64,000 nt of DNA from Candidatus Litorirhabdus singularis (GCF_026262625.1 NZ_SHNN01000001.1:1302001-1366000), one strand, 5' to 3'. Counted from the stretch's first letter, positions 44,667-54,271 are shown. The notes: generated by a model not told the origin, from the sequence alone. Numbers and translations are program-made.

Positions 44667-45500
44667 TCACTGCTCTAGTATGCGGACCTCGCGCTGCGGG
44701 AACGGAATGCTGACGCTCATATCCTGCAGCAGCTTGTAGATCATCGCATTGGCACGGTATTTATGGCTGAAGTAGCCCTTGGAGGGCACCCAGTAGCGGA
44801 CTCCGATGTTAATGGAGCTATCGCCGAAGTTGTCAATGCCTACCTGTAATTCTGGACTCTCGGCAATGCAGTCCAGCGCCGCCAAACCTTCTTGCAGCGC
44901 TTGAATGATCGCATCAGTATCACTGCCATAGGCAATGCCAACGGTATCTTCAATAATCTTGCTCTCAAATGAGTTGTACAGCACCTCACCGATCAAGTGC
45001 CTGTTGGGAACGACGATAACTTCGTCGTCTTCAGTGCGCATCAGAGTCATACCTAGCCTGACCTCCTCGACGACCCCGGAAATTCCGCTGACAGAAATGG
45101 TATTGCCGACCACGAAAGGGCGCGTGAGTATGATGATAAAGCCGGCACCGTAGTTTGATACAGGGCCTTGCAGAGCGAGTCCTGCGCCTAGAGTCAGGGC
45201 ACCCAGTGCGGCGACAAAGGGTGCTACTGAGATGCCAAACTTGCCCAACGCAATAATGACAAAGCATGCCAATACCAGCAGATAGATGATCGAACCAATG
45301 AACTTGGCGAGGGTGACGTCGACATTTTTACTGTCGCAAAAGCGCACCACAAAGGCGCTAAACCAGCGCGCTACCAGCCAGCCAATAATGAGAATAATAA
45401 TGGCGCCAAGCACTTGAAAGCTGTATCTGACCAGGAATTCGGCCACCATACCGTAGATGTTTTCCAGCATTTCAATATCAACGTCCAGTGCTTCTTCCAT
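44667..45500 (-). CDS. Small-conductance mechanosensitive channel (MscS family)
   Basis: This 277-residue MscS-like channel has three N-terminal transmembrane helices. The pore-lining third helix and following segment read ALGALTLGAGLALQG, rich in Gly/Ala as required for gating. The beta domain begins RPFVVGNTISVSGISGVVEEV and includes VPNRHLIGEVLYNSF. Its length is close to E. coli MscS (286 residues). It opens under membrane tension to release osmolytes. It is divergent from dusC, with a palindrome between them. Confidence 0.93.
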   Translation of the reverse strand: MEEALDVDIEMLENIYGMVAEFLVRYSFQVLGAIIILIIGWLVARWFSAFVVRFCDSKNVDVTLAKFIGSIIYLLVLACFVIIALGKFGISVAPFVAALGALTLGAGLALQGPVSNYGAGFIIILTRPFVVGNTISVSGISGVVEEVRLGMTLMRTEDDEVIVVPNRHLIGEVLYNSFESKIIEDTVGIAYGSDTDAIIQALQEGLAALDCIAESPELQVGIDNFGDSSINIGVRYWVPSKGYFSHKYRANAMIYKLLQDMSVSIPFPQREVRILEQ

Positions 45501-45573
45501 AGTGCCCTCGAAAATTTCGGTGGTGGTGATTCAGCGTAAAGCGGCCGCCTAAAGGTGTTTACCGCTGTAGATT

Positions 45574-45589
45574 GTTATACGCGTATAAT
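45574..45589. promoter_or_regulatory. Palindrome with overlapping -10-like boxes between MscS and dusC
   Basis: TTATACGCGTATAA at 45575-45588 is a perfect 14-base palindrome in the 122-base divergent gap. It contributes TATAAT (45584-45589) on the plus strand toward dusC and TATAAC (45579-45574) on the minus strand toward the MscS gene. A few 14-base palindromes are expected by chance in 64 kb, but the location between divergent genes and the match to -10 boxes suggests a shared, perhaps repressor-bound, promoter. No good -35 box at 17 bases is visible. Confidence 0.4.
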
Positions 45590-45622
45590 CGGTTTTTTTA
45601 CAGCGTTTGTGTAGTGCCGAAT

Positions 45623-46567
45623 ATGCGTCTCATCCTGGCCCCAATGGAGGGCGTTATCGACCACACCATGCGTCATCTGCTAACGCAGTTGGGAGGCTAT
45701 GATCGTTGTGTAACCGAATTTGTTCGGGTTACGGGTTTGTTGTTGCCGCCGCGAGTTTTCTACCGCTATTGCCCGGAACTTCGCAGCGGTGGTAAAACCC
45801 CTTTTGGAACGCCAGTATACCTCCAATTGCTGGGTGGGCGCCCGGAAGTGCTGGCTGAAAATGCGGCGCGAGCGGCGGAGCTGGGTGCTCCTGGTATCGA
45901 CCTGAATTTTGGCTGCCCGGCGCGATTAGTGAACAAAAATGACGGTGGTTCTATACTGTTGCGCGAGCCTGATCGCATTTATCGTATCGTTGACGCTGTG
46001 CGAGCGGCTGTGCCGCCGCAGATACCGGTGACGGTCAAAATGCGTCTGGGCTATGAAAACCGCGAGCTACTGCAGGACAATTGTCAGGCGGTTGCAGCGG
46101 GCGGTGCGGATGAGCTTGCGGTACACGCCCGTACCAAGGTCGATGGCTATCGCGCGCCGGCCTGGTGGGATGAGATAGCGCGTGTGCGTGAATGGATTGA
46201 TATCCCGGTGGTTGCGAACGGCGAAATTTGGAGCCCGCAGGACGCCCGGGGCTGTCGTGAAAGCAGTGGCTGCACTGACCTGATGTTGGGTCGGGGAGCT
46301 TTGGCGCGTCCCGATTTGGCGCGCTTGCTGCAAGCAGACTGGAACGGCAATGTGGATGCCCACCCGGCACTGGACTGGGGTCAGGTTTTGCGACTGTTGC
46401 AAGATTATTTCGAGCTCCTGCAGGTGCACTATGCACCGCGCTATCAGGGCAACCCCATCAAACAATGGCTGGTCTATCTGCGCCAGTATTTTCCGCAGGC
46501 CGCCGCGCTGTTTGAGCAGGTTAAGCGGCTGCGCGATCCGCAATTGATACGCGCGGCATTGATATAG
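45623..46567 (+). CDS. dusC: tRNA-dihydrouridine synthase C
   Basis: This 314-residue flavoenzyme reduces uridine to dihydrouridine in tRNA (U16 for DusC). It starts RLILAPMEGVIDHTMRHLL, then GIDLNFGCPARLVNKNDGGSIL (FMN/catalytic-Cys block), VTVKMRLG, ELAVHART and IPVVANGEIW. ATG 45623 gives the usual DusC length of about 315; longer in-frame starts at TTG 45572 or GTG 45614 lack a ribosome site. The wording APMEGVIDHTMR is DusC-like rather than DusA or DusB. Confidence 0.92.
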   Translation: MRLILAPMEGVIDHTMRHLLTQLGGYDRCVTEFVRVTGLLLPPRVFYRYCPELRSGGKTPFGTPVYLQLLGGRPEVLAENAARAAELGAPGIDLNFGCPARLVNKNDGGSILLREPDRIYRIVDAVRAAVPPQIPVTVKMRLGYENRELLQDNCQAVAAGGADELAVHARTKVDGYRAPAWWDEIARVREWIDIPVVANGEIWSPQDARGCRESSGCTDLMLGRGALARPDLARLLQADWNGNVDAHPALDWGQVLRLLQDYFELLQVHYAPRYQGNPIKQWLVYLRQYFPQAAALFEQVKRLRDPQLIRAALI

Positions 46568-46618
46568 TTAAGAGACGCTTAAAAATTGTTCAGCAACAAC
46601 TAACTGAGGTAATACAGC

Positions 46619-47353
46619 ATGGCCGCCATCGAAGACTTGAGCCAGCAACCGCTGCCCACCGACCAGGTCGGTTTGCTGGAGGGTTTGTGCAATACACGCG
46701 CGATCAGGCGTTATCGGGACGAACCCGTGCCGGATGCGGTGCTCCGGGATATTCTGTTTGCCGCTAGCCGCGCTCCCAGTGGCAGTAACCGCCAACCTTT
46801 TCGTTTTCTGGTGTTACGTGACGGCGAGAAGGCGGCGCGCGCCAAGGCACTGATCGCCGGCGGCGCACAGGACATCTGGGGCCACAAGAGCCAGCAGGAC
46901 TCCTACGAAAAAGGGTCCGGTAGTGACCCCAATTCACCCAAGTCACGCATGGCGAGGACCATGAGTGAATACGTTGACAATTTTGCCAGTGTCCCCTGCC
47001 TGATACTGCCCTGTTTGATCCGTTACCGTGAGCCCAATCCGGCGGAAGGCGGTTCGGTTTACCCGGCCGTTCAGAACCTGTTGCTGGCTGCACGTGGACT
47101 TGGCTATGGCGGGGTGATTACCGGCTTTCATTGGCCGGTGGAGGCCGAGCTGAGGGAACTGCTGGGAATACCCGAAGAAGTATTCATCAGCTGCACGGTG
47201 ACGATTGGTAAACCGCAGGGCAGCCATGGTCCGGTGCGTCGTCGCCCGCTCTCGGAGCTGGTTTACAACGAACAATGGGAACAGCCCGCAGATTGGGCGC
47301 AGGATCCGCCGGGAACTCGTCACACACGGGCTGGCCCGCCGCCACGGCGTTAG
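46619..47353 (+). CDS. Nitroreductase-family FMN oxidoreductase
   Basis: This 244-residue flavin reductase belongs to the nitroreductase family. RAIRRYRDEPVPDAVL and AASRAPSGSNRQPFRFLVL form the N-terminal FMN-binding part, and the C-terminal part has NLLLAARGLGYGG and the typical GIPEEVFISCTVTIGKPQG. Members reduce nitroaromatics, quinones or enones with NAD(P)H. GAGG lies upstream of the ATG. It follows dusC by about 50 bases on the same strand. The substrate is unknown. Confidence 0.93.
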   Translation: MAAIEDLSQQPLPTDQVGLLEGLCNTRAIRRYRDEPVPDAVLRDILFAASRAPSGSNRQPFRFLVLRDGEKAARAKALIAGGAQDIWGHKSQQDSYEKGSGSDPNSPKSRMARTMSEYVDNFASVPCLILPCLIRYREPNPAEGGSVYPAVQNLLLAARGLGYGGVITGFHWPVEAELRELLGIPEEVFISCTVTIGKPQGSHGPVRRRPLSELVYNEQWEQPADWAQDPPGTRHTRAGPPPRR

Positions 47354-47363
47354 CTATGTGCGT

Positions 47364-48356
47364 TTAAACGACGTTTTCCAGCAACATCTCGATAAGCGCG
47401 GCACCGGCCCAAGTCAGCGGCACGATGATAATATAAAGCACCAGTCGAGTGATGGCGCCGGCGTCAAATGGCCATACCGGGGCCAGCAGCACTTCGCGCC
47501 TGAGCATCAGTAATTGATTAATCTGTGTCATTACCGCAACGCTTTCATCACCGAGAGTAGCGCCGTCGCGGCACTGCTCTATACGCTGATTGAGTTGTGC
47601 GAGAGCATGGGTCTTGGTAGCGCTGAGACGTTTGTGCACCGGCCAAATGGGCACCGCAAATAACGCCAGCAGCGGTATTCCCATGCCGATCAACCCTGGC
47701 AGTGCCGATTTCATGGAAATTGAGCTGTCGATAGACATCAATGAAAACAAAGCCTGTGCGCCGATGATCGCCAGACTGGAAATAATTGCGACGCGCGCGA
47801 ATCCTATGAGAGGCTGTGTATTGAGTAAATCTACGCGACAAGTCTCCGCACCCAGGCGCGCGAATCGAATCGCAGTATCAATCAGCGACGCCATCACGGT
47901 GGTAATCGTCAGCCATACCAGTAGGGTTCCGATCCAGCCGATCAATGCGCCGGGGCTTTGCTGCAGGTAGGGCAGAATGCCGTCAGTCGCAGATTGCAGC
48001 AGTAGGATCAGATGGGCAGTGCCTCCCGCCAGACCCAGTAAAGCAAAAAACGCAGTGTGCTTGAGGCTGGATCCGCCAATCTCATCGTGCAACTGCTCGA
48101 AATCAGCGTCGCTTATATCAAGCTGCGGGCGCAGTTCAGTTAATGCCTGTCGGCAATGTTCAGTGATAAGACTGAATACCGGGATGATATAGGCCAGGAC
48201 GGCACTGAAAAATAGTGAAGGTGTGGTGAATCCGCTGGCTGTGGTTGGTGCTCGGCTAAAGAACGCATATGCCACAACAAAGATAACTAGGGCGGTAACG
48301 AGTCTGCCGTACTTGAACGGAAGTACCAAGTATAGCGGCCATATGGGTCGTGTCAT
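47364..48356 (-). CDS. Multi-pass membrane protein of unknown function
   Basis: This 330-residue protein has about seven hydrophobic segments: residues 15-35, 47-65, around 105-120, 135-157, 190-210, 220-240 and 300-325. A cytoplasm-like charged region separates the last two (KTHALAQLNQRIEQC). I do not recognise the family or any catalytic motif. It is convergent with the nitroreductase gene, with 10 bases between stop codons, and divergent from the acylase gene. Confidence 0.7.
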   Translation of the reverse strand: MTRPIWPLYLVLPFKYGRLVTALVIFVVAYAFFSRAPTTASGFTTPSLFFSAVLAYIIPVFSLITEHCRQALTELRPQLDISDADFEQLHDEIGGSSLKHTAFFALLGLAGGTAHLILLLQSATDGILPYLQQSPGALIGWIGTLLVWLTITTVMASLIDTAIRFARLGAETCRVDLLNTQPLIGFARVAIISSLAIIGAQALFSLMSIDSSISMKSALPGLIGMGIPLLALFAVPIWPVHKRLSATKTHALAQLNQRIEQCRDGATLGDESVAVMTQINQLLMLRREVLLAPVWPFDAGAITRLVLYIIIVPLTWAGAALIEMLLENVV

Positions 48357-48482
48357 TGGTGTCTGCCGTTAATCGCCTTAGTCTGCAAATTAGCAGCTTT
48401 GCAGCGTTGTTGCTACTGATGACGTTTGGGGTGAGCTGTTGGGTCGAATTTATTCGGCCCCACAGAACTCAGTCAACGAAGT

Positions 48483-48506
48483 ACCCCGGCACCCCGGCAC
48501 CCCGGC
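48483..48506. repeat. Three tandem copies of an 8-base repeat (ACCCCGGC)
   Basis: The octamer ACCCCGGC occurs three times in direct succession in the non-coding gap between the unknown membrane protein and the acylase gene, ending about 87 bases before the acylase start. It could be a slippage-prone tract or part of a regulatory leader. The remainder of the 236-base gap (48357-48592) shows nothing else I can name. Confidence 0.8.
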
Positions 48507-48592
48507 ATTATTAAGGACGATGCGGTTGCTAGCGGCACCCGTTAGGTGTGAGTATGGCAAGTGTTAGCCGACATAATAATAAGGATAGAGTC

Positions 48593-50707
48593 ATGCGCTT
48601 TTTATGGGTTCTGGGTACTGTGATTGCCGTCAGTCTGTCTGCCTGTGGCACTGAGCCGGACCTCGCGGCCTATGCTCATCTGGATCAGCACTACTCCGTC
48701 TATATTGAAAGAGATGTGCGAGGTGTTCCGCATGTGTTAGGCGAGCGCGATACCGACGTCGCTTTTGGTTTTGCCTATGCGCAGGCGGAGGATAACTGGG
48801 AGCTGATTGAAGATTCCGTTCTGCTGTATCGGGGACAGCGCGCTGCTCATGTTGGCAGCGACGCGGCGGTAGTTGATTATCTGGTAGCCTGGCTCGGAAT
48901 ATGGGATGACATAGACCGTGGTTATGACAGCCAGCTAACCGCTGAAACACGCGCGTACCTGGAGGCGTTCGCAGACGGCATTAACTTTTATGCCGCCAAA
49001 AATCCACAGCAGGTCAACGCTGACATCTATCCGGTGACTGGTAAGGACATTGTGGCAGGCAATGTCTTGCGACATTTACTGTTCTATGGCTTTGACGCAG
49101 TTGTGCGTGAATTAAATGGGCCAGAACGAGTGCGCGGGGTTAGTAGCTTTGCGGCGCCAGTAGCTGGGGTGTTCCGAGACGGCTTACCTGTTGGCTCAAA
49201 CGCCTTTGCGATCTCGCCTCTGCGCAGTAGCGATGGCGCTACCCGTTTGGCGATTAACTCGCATCAGCCCACCACGGGGCCGGTGGCCTGGTATGAGGCG
49301 CATTTGAAAAGTGAGGAAGGCACTAACGTAATGGGAGGTCTGTTTCCTGGCAGTCCCAGCATCAGTGTCGGTTTTACCGCGACTACAGGTTGGGCGGCTA
49401 CTGTGAATAAACCCGACTTAACCGATGTGTTTGTGTTGGACATTGATCCCGAGGACTCCATGCGCTATCGGCTTGATGGTAAGTGGCATCAACTCGAAGT
49501 CACCGATGTGGCGATTCGGGTCAAGCTTTGGGGACCCCTTTTCTGGACCGTACACCGGCCCGCGCTGCGTTCTGTGCATGGGCCGGTATTGCAGACTGAG
49601 CATGGTAGCTATGGCTTACGCTACGCCGGCCGCGGAGAAATTCGCCAAGCGGAGCAGTGGTTGCAAATGAACAAGGCGCGCAACCTGGCCGAGTGGCGCG
49701 ACGCGATGCGCTGGCATCGTTTTGCCAGCTTCAATTTTGTATTTGCTGATAGTGGCGGCAACATTATGTTTGTACACAATTCCATGACTCCGCGTCGAGT
49801 GGCAGGCTATGACTGGCGGCAATATTTGCCCGGTGATGACAGCAGTCTGTTATGGGATAAATACCTGGCGTTTGATGACCTGCCGCAGGTGATCAACCCG
49901 GCCTCCGGATTTGTGCTGAGCGCCAACCAGAGCCCGTTTCAGGTTAGTGCTCCTGCAGACAATCCGCGGGCAGAAAACTATCAGCCCGAGGACGGGTTTC
50001 CGACCCGCATGACCAATCGCGCGGTGCGGGGGCTGGAGCTTTTTGCTGCGCTGCCAAAGCTTTCAGCAGAAGATTTTTCGGCCATCAAGCATGACAAGGT
50101 TTACTCGCGTAACTCACGCGCGGGTAAGTTCATCGGCGCCGTGCTGGAGCTGGCGCCGGGTCTGGAGCCTCCCTACGAGCAGGCGCGGCAATTGCTGGCA
50201 GAGTGGGACTACAGCGCGGATGAGGACAATCGAGGCGCGGCGCTCGGCACTTGTATTATCGGTGCAGAATGGCTTGCCGAGCAGGGCGGCGAGCCGGCCC
50301 CGGAACCTCGGGCTGAACTGATACGCTGTACTGACGCGTTGTTGGTGGCGACCGGACGCATCGACCCGCGCTGGGGCGATATCAATCGCCACGTGCGTGG
50401 CGCGCAAAGCTGGCCTCTGGGTGGTGGTCCGGATACTTTGCGTGCGGTCTATGGTCGTGGTTTGGAGCAGGATGGCTATCACACCAATGTGGCTGGCGAT
50501 GGGCTTTACTACCTGGTTTCCTGGGACAGTAAGGGTCGGCAGCAGGTGCGCGGTGTGCATCAATACGGGTCGGCCACGCTGGATGAGAACTCGCCACATT
50601 ACGCCGATCAGGCCGCGGACTACGCCAATGAAGTGCTACACGATCCGCTGTTTGATGATGAGTTGCGGGAATCTCAAGGCGTGCGACGCTATCGTCCTGG
50701 CGATTAA
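48593..50707 (+). CDS. Penicillin-acylase-family (S45) N-acyl amidase lipoprotein
   Basis: This 704-residue Ntn-hydrolase precursor should split autocatalytically into two subunits. The N-terminal signal ends LSAC, giving a lipidated Cys at residue 18, so it is probably membrane-anchored in the periplasm or on the surface. The nucleophile is S202 in VGSNAFAISP, preceded by Gly as in penicillin acylases and acyl-homoserine-lactone acylases. Other blocks are DTDVAFGFAYAQAEDNW and INSHQP. ATG 48593 has AAGGA upstream; a longer in-frame start at 48548 would block the signal peptide. Substrates could be acyl-homoserine lactones, other N-acyl amines or beta-lactams; the neighbours favour N-acyl compounds. 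Confidence 0.88.
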   Translation: MRFLWVLGTVIAVSLSACGTEPDLAAYAHLDQHYSVYIERDVRGVPHVLGERDTDVAFGFAYAQAEDNWELIEDSVLLYRGQRAAHVGSDAAVVDYLVAWLGIWDDIDRGYDSQLTAETRAYLEAFADGINFYAAKNPQQVNADIYPVTGKDIVAGNVLRHLLFYGFDAVVRELNGPERVRGVSSFAAPVAGVFRDGLPVGSNAFAISPLRSSDGATRLAINSHQPTTGPVAWYEAHLKSEEGTNVMGGLFPGSPSISVGFTATTGWAATVNKPDLTDVFVLDIDPEDSMRYRLDGKWHQLEVTDVAIRVKLWGPLFWTVHRPALRSVHGPVLQTEHGSYGLRYAGRGEIRQAEQWLQMNKARNLAEWRDAMRWHRFASFNFVFADSGGNIMFVHNSMTPRRVAGYDWRQYLPGDDSSLLWDKYLAFDDLPQVINPASGFVLSANQSPFQVSAPADNPRAENYQPEDGFPTRMTNRAVRGLELFAALPKLSAEDFSAIKHDKVYSRNSRAGKFIGAVLELAPGLEPPYEQARQLLAEWDYSADEDNRGAALGTCIIGAEWLAEQGGEPAPEPRAELIRCTDALLVATGRIDPRWGDINRHVRGAQSWPLGGGPDTLRAVYGRGLEQDGYHTNVAGDGLYYLVSWDSKGRQQVRGVHQYGSATLDENSPHYADQAADYANEVLHDPLFDDELRESQGVRRYRPGD

Positions 50708-50730
50708 AGCGGGAGCGTCACCGGTGCGGG

Positions 50731-51525
50731 CTAACCGCCATCAAACTTCGGGTCACGCTTGTTGAGAAAGGCATCCACGGCTTCTGGGAAGTCGCTACTG
50801 GATGAAGACAACATAAACTGGTCGCGATCCATGAAGGTGGTGGCCTGGTTCAGGGCGTTGGCCGCCATGTTGATAGACTCCTTGGACATGCGTACCGAAA
50901 TAGGCGGCAGCGCCGCGACCTTGACCGCCAGCTCAATGGCTTTGTCCAGGCTGCCGCCATCGGCGGTCATAAAATCGATCATGCCCCAGTCCAGAGCCTG
51001 CGGTGCAGTGAGTTTTTCGCCCAGCACTGTGTAAAGCTTGGCCCGCGATGGGCCTACCGCCCTGACCAGGCGCGGTATCGAATGCCAACTCATATTCATC
51101 GCCAGCGGTATCTCCGGTAAGCGCATATAAGCTGACGCGCCGGCAACCCGCCAGTCGCAGGCCAGTGACAGCGCTGATCCGCCGCCGATACAAAAGCCTT
51201 CGATAGCGCATATGGTAATTTGCTCCATGCGTTCCCAGGTATCGCAGAGGTCGGGGCCTATCTTCAGCGCATGGCGGCGTTCTATGAGCTTGCCCTTGCT
51301 ACTGGTGTTGCCCTCGGGGTCACGCAGGTCTGCCCCGGCGGAAAACACGCGGTCGGTACCGCGCAAAATAACGGCTGTGGTATCCAGGTCATCCGCAAAA
51401 CTTTCGGCAGCGGCAATCAGCTCGCGCATTAGCTGGCGCGACAGCGCGTTAATGCCGTCGCCGCGATCAATGCTGACTATCGCATAGCCATCGAATTTGT
51501 CGATGGTCAGGTATTGGTAGCTCAT
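50731..51525 (-). CDS. Enoyl-CoA hydratase/isomerase family protein
   Basis: This 264-residue crotonase-fold enzyme acts on acyl-CoA. The oxyanion-hole segments are FSAGADLRD and EGFCIGGGSALSLACD, and a catalytic-type Glu is found in RLPEIPL. Whether it is a hydratase, isomerase or hydrolase cannot be told. It begins a minus-strand group and is convergent with the acylase gene, with 23 bases between stop codons. It could process fatty acids released by the acylase; this is inference. Confidence 0.9.
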   Translation of the reverse strand: MSYQYLTIDKFDGYAIVSIDRGDGINALSRQLMRELIAAAESFADDLDTTAVILRGTDRVFSAGADLRDPEGNTSSKGKLIERRHALKIGPDLCDTWERMEQITICAIEGFCIGGGSALSLACDWRVAGASAYMRLPEIPLAMNMSWHSIPRLVRAVGPSRAKLYTVLGEKLTAPQALDWGMIDFMTADGGSLDKAIELAVKVAALPPISVRMSKESINMAANALNQATTFMDRDQFMLSSSSSDFPEAVDAFLNKRDPKFDGG

Positions 51526-51624
51526 CGGTCAGGGCTCCGAGCGTGAAAGGTGCATGTTTGCACAGGGTCGCGGCACCGACAAGTGCGTGCCATCGGCAGC
51601 CTGTGAGCAGGCTCGGCCAGCGCG

Positions 51625-52446
51625 CTAAAGGTTAAAGCGTTCGCGCAGAAAGCGCGCCACGCCATCGTCATCATGGTCTCCGATAACAGCAGTGGCTGCC
51701 GCCTTCACTTCGACCTTGCCGTTCTCGGGGGCATAACATTCGTCGGCTTCGTCGAACATGCTCAGGTCGTTGTCACTATCGCCAAAACAGATCAGGGTTT
51801 GCATCCCCAGATCCTTCTTTAACCGTGCCACAGCGGCGCCCTTGCTGCCATCGCTGTGATGCACATCGAGCCAAAACATGCTGCGGTCTTCTATGCCTGG
51901 GCCCATGTAGGCTACCAGGTGGTCTTCTGCTTCTACCATGACACCAATGGCCTTGGCAGCGGCCTGCTCGCCGAGCGCACTGACATTGGTAATGCCGGCA
52001 TCGCCAGGTAGTTCATCTGCGGGCAGTACCGGAAGATGCCTGTGTTCGCGTATGTCCTGCGCCAGCCGATGATCGAGTTCGGTCACCAGCGGCGTGTGAT
52101 ACACGGCGTGCTCGCCATGCTGGTCCAAAGTGAAAATAAAGGGGGTCAGCCCCTGGGCCAGGAAGGCGTGCAAAATGCGATCAGTTTCGCCGCTACTGAG
52201 CAAAAATTGATGGCTGTAATTCTCGGTAACCGGGTCCCAGGTAACCACCCCGTTCTTGTATATCTGCGGCAACAGAAAATGATCAGCGGTGACCAGGTCG
52301 CGGGCAGCGTGCAGGGTGCGACCGGTGGCCACCGTATAGGCGATATCGCGCTCGCGCAACAGACGCAGGGTATCGCGGGTAAAGTCAGAGAGCTGGGATT
52401 GCTTGTTCAGCAGGGTCCCATCCAGGTCGAAAACGATCAGTGTCAT
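51625..52446 (-). CDS. HAD-superfamily phosphatase (Cof/YigL-like)
   Basis: This 273-residue HAD hydrolase has the nucleophile motif FDLDGTLL (D7 and D9), the second motif Thr in ATGRTLHAARDL, and the metal-binding motif FGDSDNDLSMF. The cap between them is of the Cof (C2) type. Members remove phosphate from sugar phosphates, pyridoxal phosphate or FMN. It is on the same strand as its neighbours, but with gaps of 64-100 bases, so operon membership is uncertain. Confidence 0.9.
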   Translation of the reverse strand: MTLIVFDLDGTLLNKQSQLSDFTRDTLRLLRERDIAYTVATGRTLHAARDLVTADHFLLPQIYKNGVVTWDPVTENYSHQFLLSSGETDRILHAFLAQGLTPFIFTLDQHGEHAVYHTPLVTELDHRLAQDIREHRHLPVLPADELPGDAGITNVSALGEQAAAKAIGVMVEAEDHLVAYMGPGIEDRSMFWLDVHHSDGSKGAAVARLKKDLGMQTLICFGDSDNDLSMFDEADECYAPENGKVEVKAAATAVIGDHDDDGVARFLRERFNL

Positions 52447-52509
52447 GGGCTCGATTATACACCGGTTATAGCCCAGTGCCGGTAAAGCGCGTGCTCGACC
52501 GGCAAAAAT

Positions 52510-54240
52510 TTATGCGCCGTCGCCCGGGCTTACCATAACGCCGGGGAAGGCGCCGGTAGGCGCGCCCTCGGCAAAGGTGCTAACCCCATTTACCAGGGTC
52601 AGGCGCATGGGCGCCGCATCGCGGGTCCAGCGCCAGGTATAGCCACCCTGGCCGTCGGGCACATCATAGACCTTGTACTTCTCCCGGCGCTCAATTTCAT
52701 CGAGAGCAAATACGGTGATATCTGCGCGTTTGCCGACCTTGATTTCACCGCGGTCGCCAAAGCCGAAGTGGTCAGCCAGCTTGCCGGTTTGTGAATGTAC
52801 CGCCTCTTCCATGCTCAGCAGGCCGCTGCGAACATAGTCGGTATACAGCAGCAGGTTGTCACCGGCGCCGCAGAACAACTGCCCGTGGGCACCGCTGTCG
52901 TTGATATTGCCAACCGCGTAGGGGTCACGGGTTAGATTGACCACGGTGTCATTGTCTTTTTCCCAGGGCGGCATGGTAATAGTGGAGGAGAGTCCGTTGA
53001 GGATAAACCATTCGGCCAGCGCATCCGACGGGTGCACGCCGAGTTGGTCGGCGTATTCACCGAGGGTGATGCCCATTGGACCGACCTCGTTTTCTGAGTT
53101 GTCCAGCATCATCGGCCGCGGGTTGCGGAAAAACGCAGTTTCCAGTGACTCGTGGTCCCAGGAATGGCGAGCGCGTTCGCGCCAGTCGGGGTCCGCCAGC
53201 AGCGCCAGCTTGGCTGCATCTGTTTCGGCACTGACCACCTCGTGCCACACATAGTCGTTGGACTGGGCGAATAATAGTGACTGCCGAATGCTGGCCGTGA
53301 CCGTGATCGGTACGTGCGCATAGCCGGTCCAGAAATCGCGACCCTCCGCGGCAAAGCGCTCATGCAGATCCAGTAATGGCTGCTGCAGGCCATAGTCCTT
53401 CTGCCACTTAAGGGTGGGCACGCCAGCCCATTGCAGGCGCACCGCCTTGCCCTCGGTCAGTTGTGCCAGGCGCTCCATGGCCTGGGGGGCGGTCATCCGC
53501 ATCAGGCTGTCAATGACCACCTGCACGCTGGTGCCGGGGTACTTTTCCATCACATCAAAGATGGCGCTGAACTCAGCGTCGTCAGCTTGTAGTGAGGGCA
53601 CTGGCCGATCGTCGCCGTCGTGATCCATCAGGTTGGTAGACATACCCAGGGCACCGGCTTCCAGTGCGTCTACCAGCAGCTCGCAAATTTCCGCAATTTC
53701 ATCCGCCGTGGCCGCCCGCTCCCAGGCCTCCATGCCCATAACCGCCAGACGCAGGGCAATATGGCCGACGAAGGTTCCGTAGTTGGTGGGCACCCTGACA
53801 TTCTTGACCATGGAGTCCTTGTACTCCGACCAGCGTCGCCAGTCCCACGGCAGGTTGGTCATAAAAGGCTCTTCTGGAATATCTTCGAAGAAAGAAAAAA
53901 TCTTGACCACCTGCTCACGTACTGCCGCGTCATCGTGCAACGGCGCCAGTGCAAAACCACAGTTACCCATGACCACTGTGGTTACGCCACAGCCGGGCAG
54001 CGGATCAAGCCCGGGTTGCCACCACATGGTGCCATCAAAATGGGTGTGGCTTTCTATAAGTCCCGGGGTAACGTAACAGCCGGCGGCGTCAACCACGGTT
54101 TCGTTTTCTGCAGGCTGTAGTCCAGGTGCGACTTCGGTAATCAAACCATTTCGCACCCTGACATCGGCGGCAAAGGCGGCGGCGCCGCTGCCGTCGACGA
54201 CGGTACCGCCGCAGATCAGGTAATTGTGCTGTGGGGTCAT
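52510..54240 (-). CDS. N-acyl-D-amino-acid deacylase family amidohydrolase
   Basis: This 576-residue metal-dependent hydrolase belongs to the D-aminoacylase/amidohydrolase-3 group. It begins YLICGGTVVDGSGA, with the metal-binding H-x-H in IESHTHFDGTMWW, then VMGNCGFALAP and, near the end, NDSGAHG and GKRADITVF, all family features. ATG 54240 is chosen because AGGAGG lies six bases upstream. It lies 31 bases downstream of the TonB-dependent receptor gene and probably shares its transcript. It should remove acyl groups from N-acyl-D-amino acids or related ureido compounds. No signal peptide, so cytoplasmic. Confidence 0.87.
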   Translation of the reverse strand: MTPQHNYLICGGTVVDGSGAAAFAADVRVRNGLITEVAPGLQPAENETVVDAAGCYVTPGLIESHTHFDGTMWWQPGLDPLPGCGVTTVVMGNCGFALAPLHDDAAVREQVVKIFSFFEDIPEEPFMTNLPWDWRRWSEYKDSMVKNVRVPTNYGTFVGHIALRLAVMGMEAWERAATADEIAEICELLVDALEAGALGMSTNLMDHDGDDRPVPSLQADDAEFSAIFDVMEKYPGTSVQVVIDSLMRMTAPQAMERLAQLTEGKAVRLQWAGVPTLKWQKDYGLQQPLLDLHERFAAEGRDFWTGYAHVPITVTASIRQSLLFAQSNDYVWHEVVSAETDAAKLALLADPDWRERARHSWDHESLETAFFRNPRPMMLDNSENEVGPMGITLGEYADQLGVHPSDALAEWFILNGLSSTITMPPWEKDNDTVVNLTRDPYAVGNINDSGAHGQLFCGAGDNLLLYTDYVRSGLLSMEEAVHSQTGKLADHFGFGDRGEIKVGKRADITVFALDEIERREKYKVYDVPDGQGGYTWRWTRDAAPMRLTLVNGVSTFAEGAPTGAFPGVMVSPGDGA

Positions 54241-54271
54241 TGTGAGCCTCCTCTCATAACTTTTGCTAACG

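Noticed and set aside
47361-47370. Palindrome CGTTTAAACG at convergent stop codons
   Set aside because: About sixty 10-base palindromes are expected by chance in 64 kb, and it overlaps a stop codon rather than a promoter.
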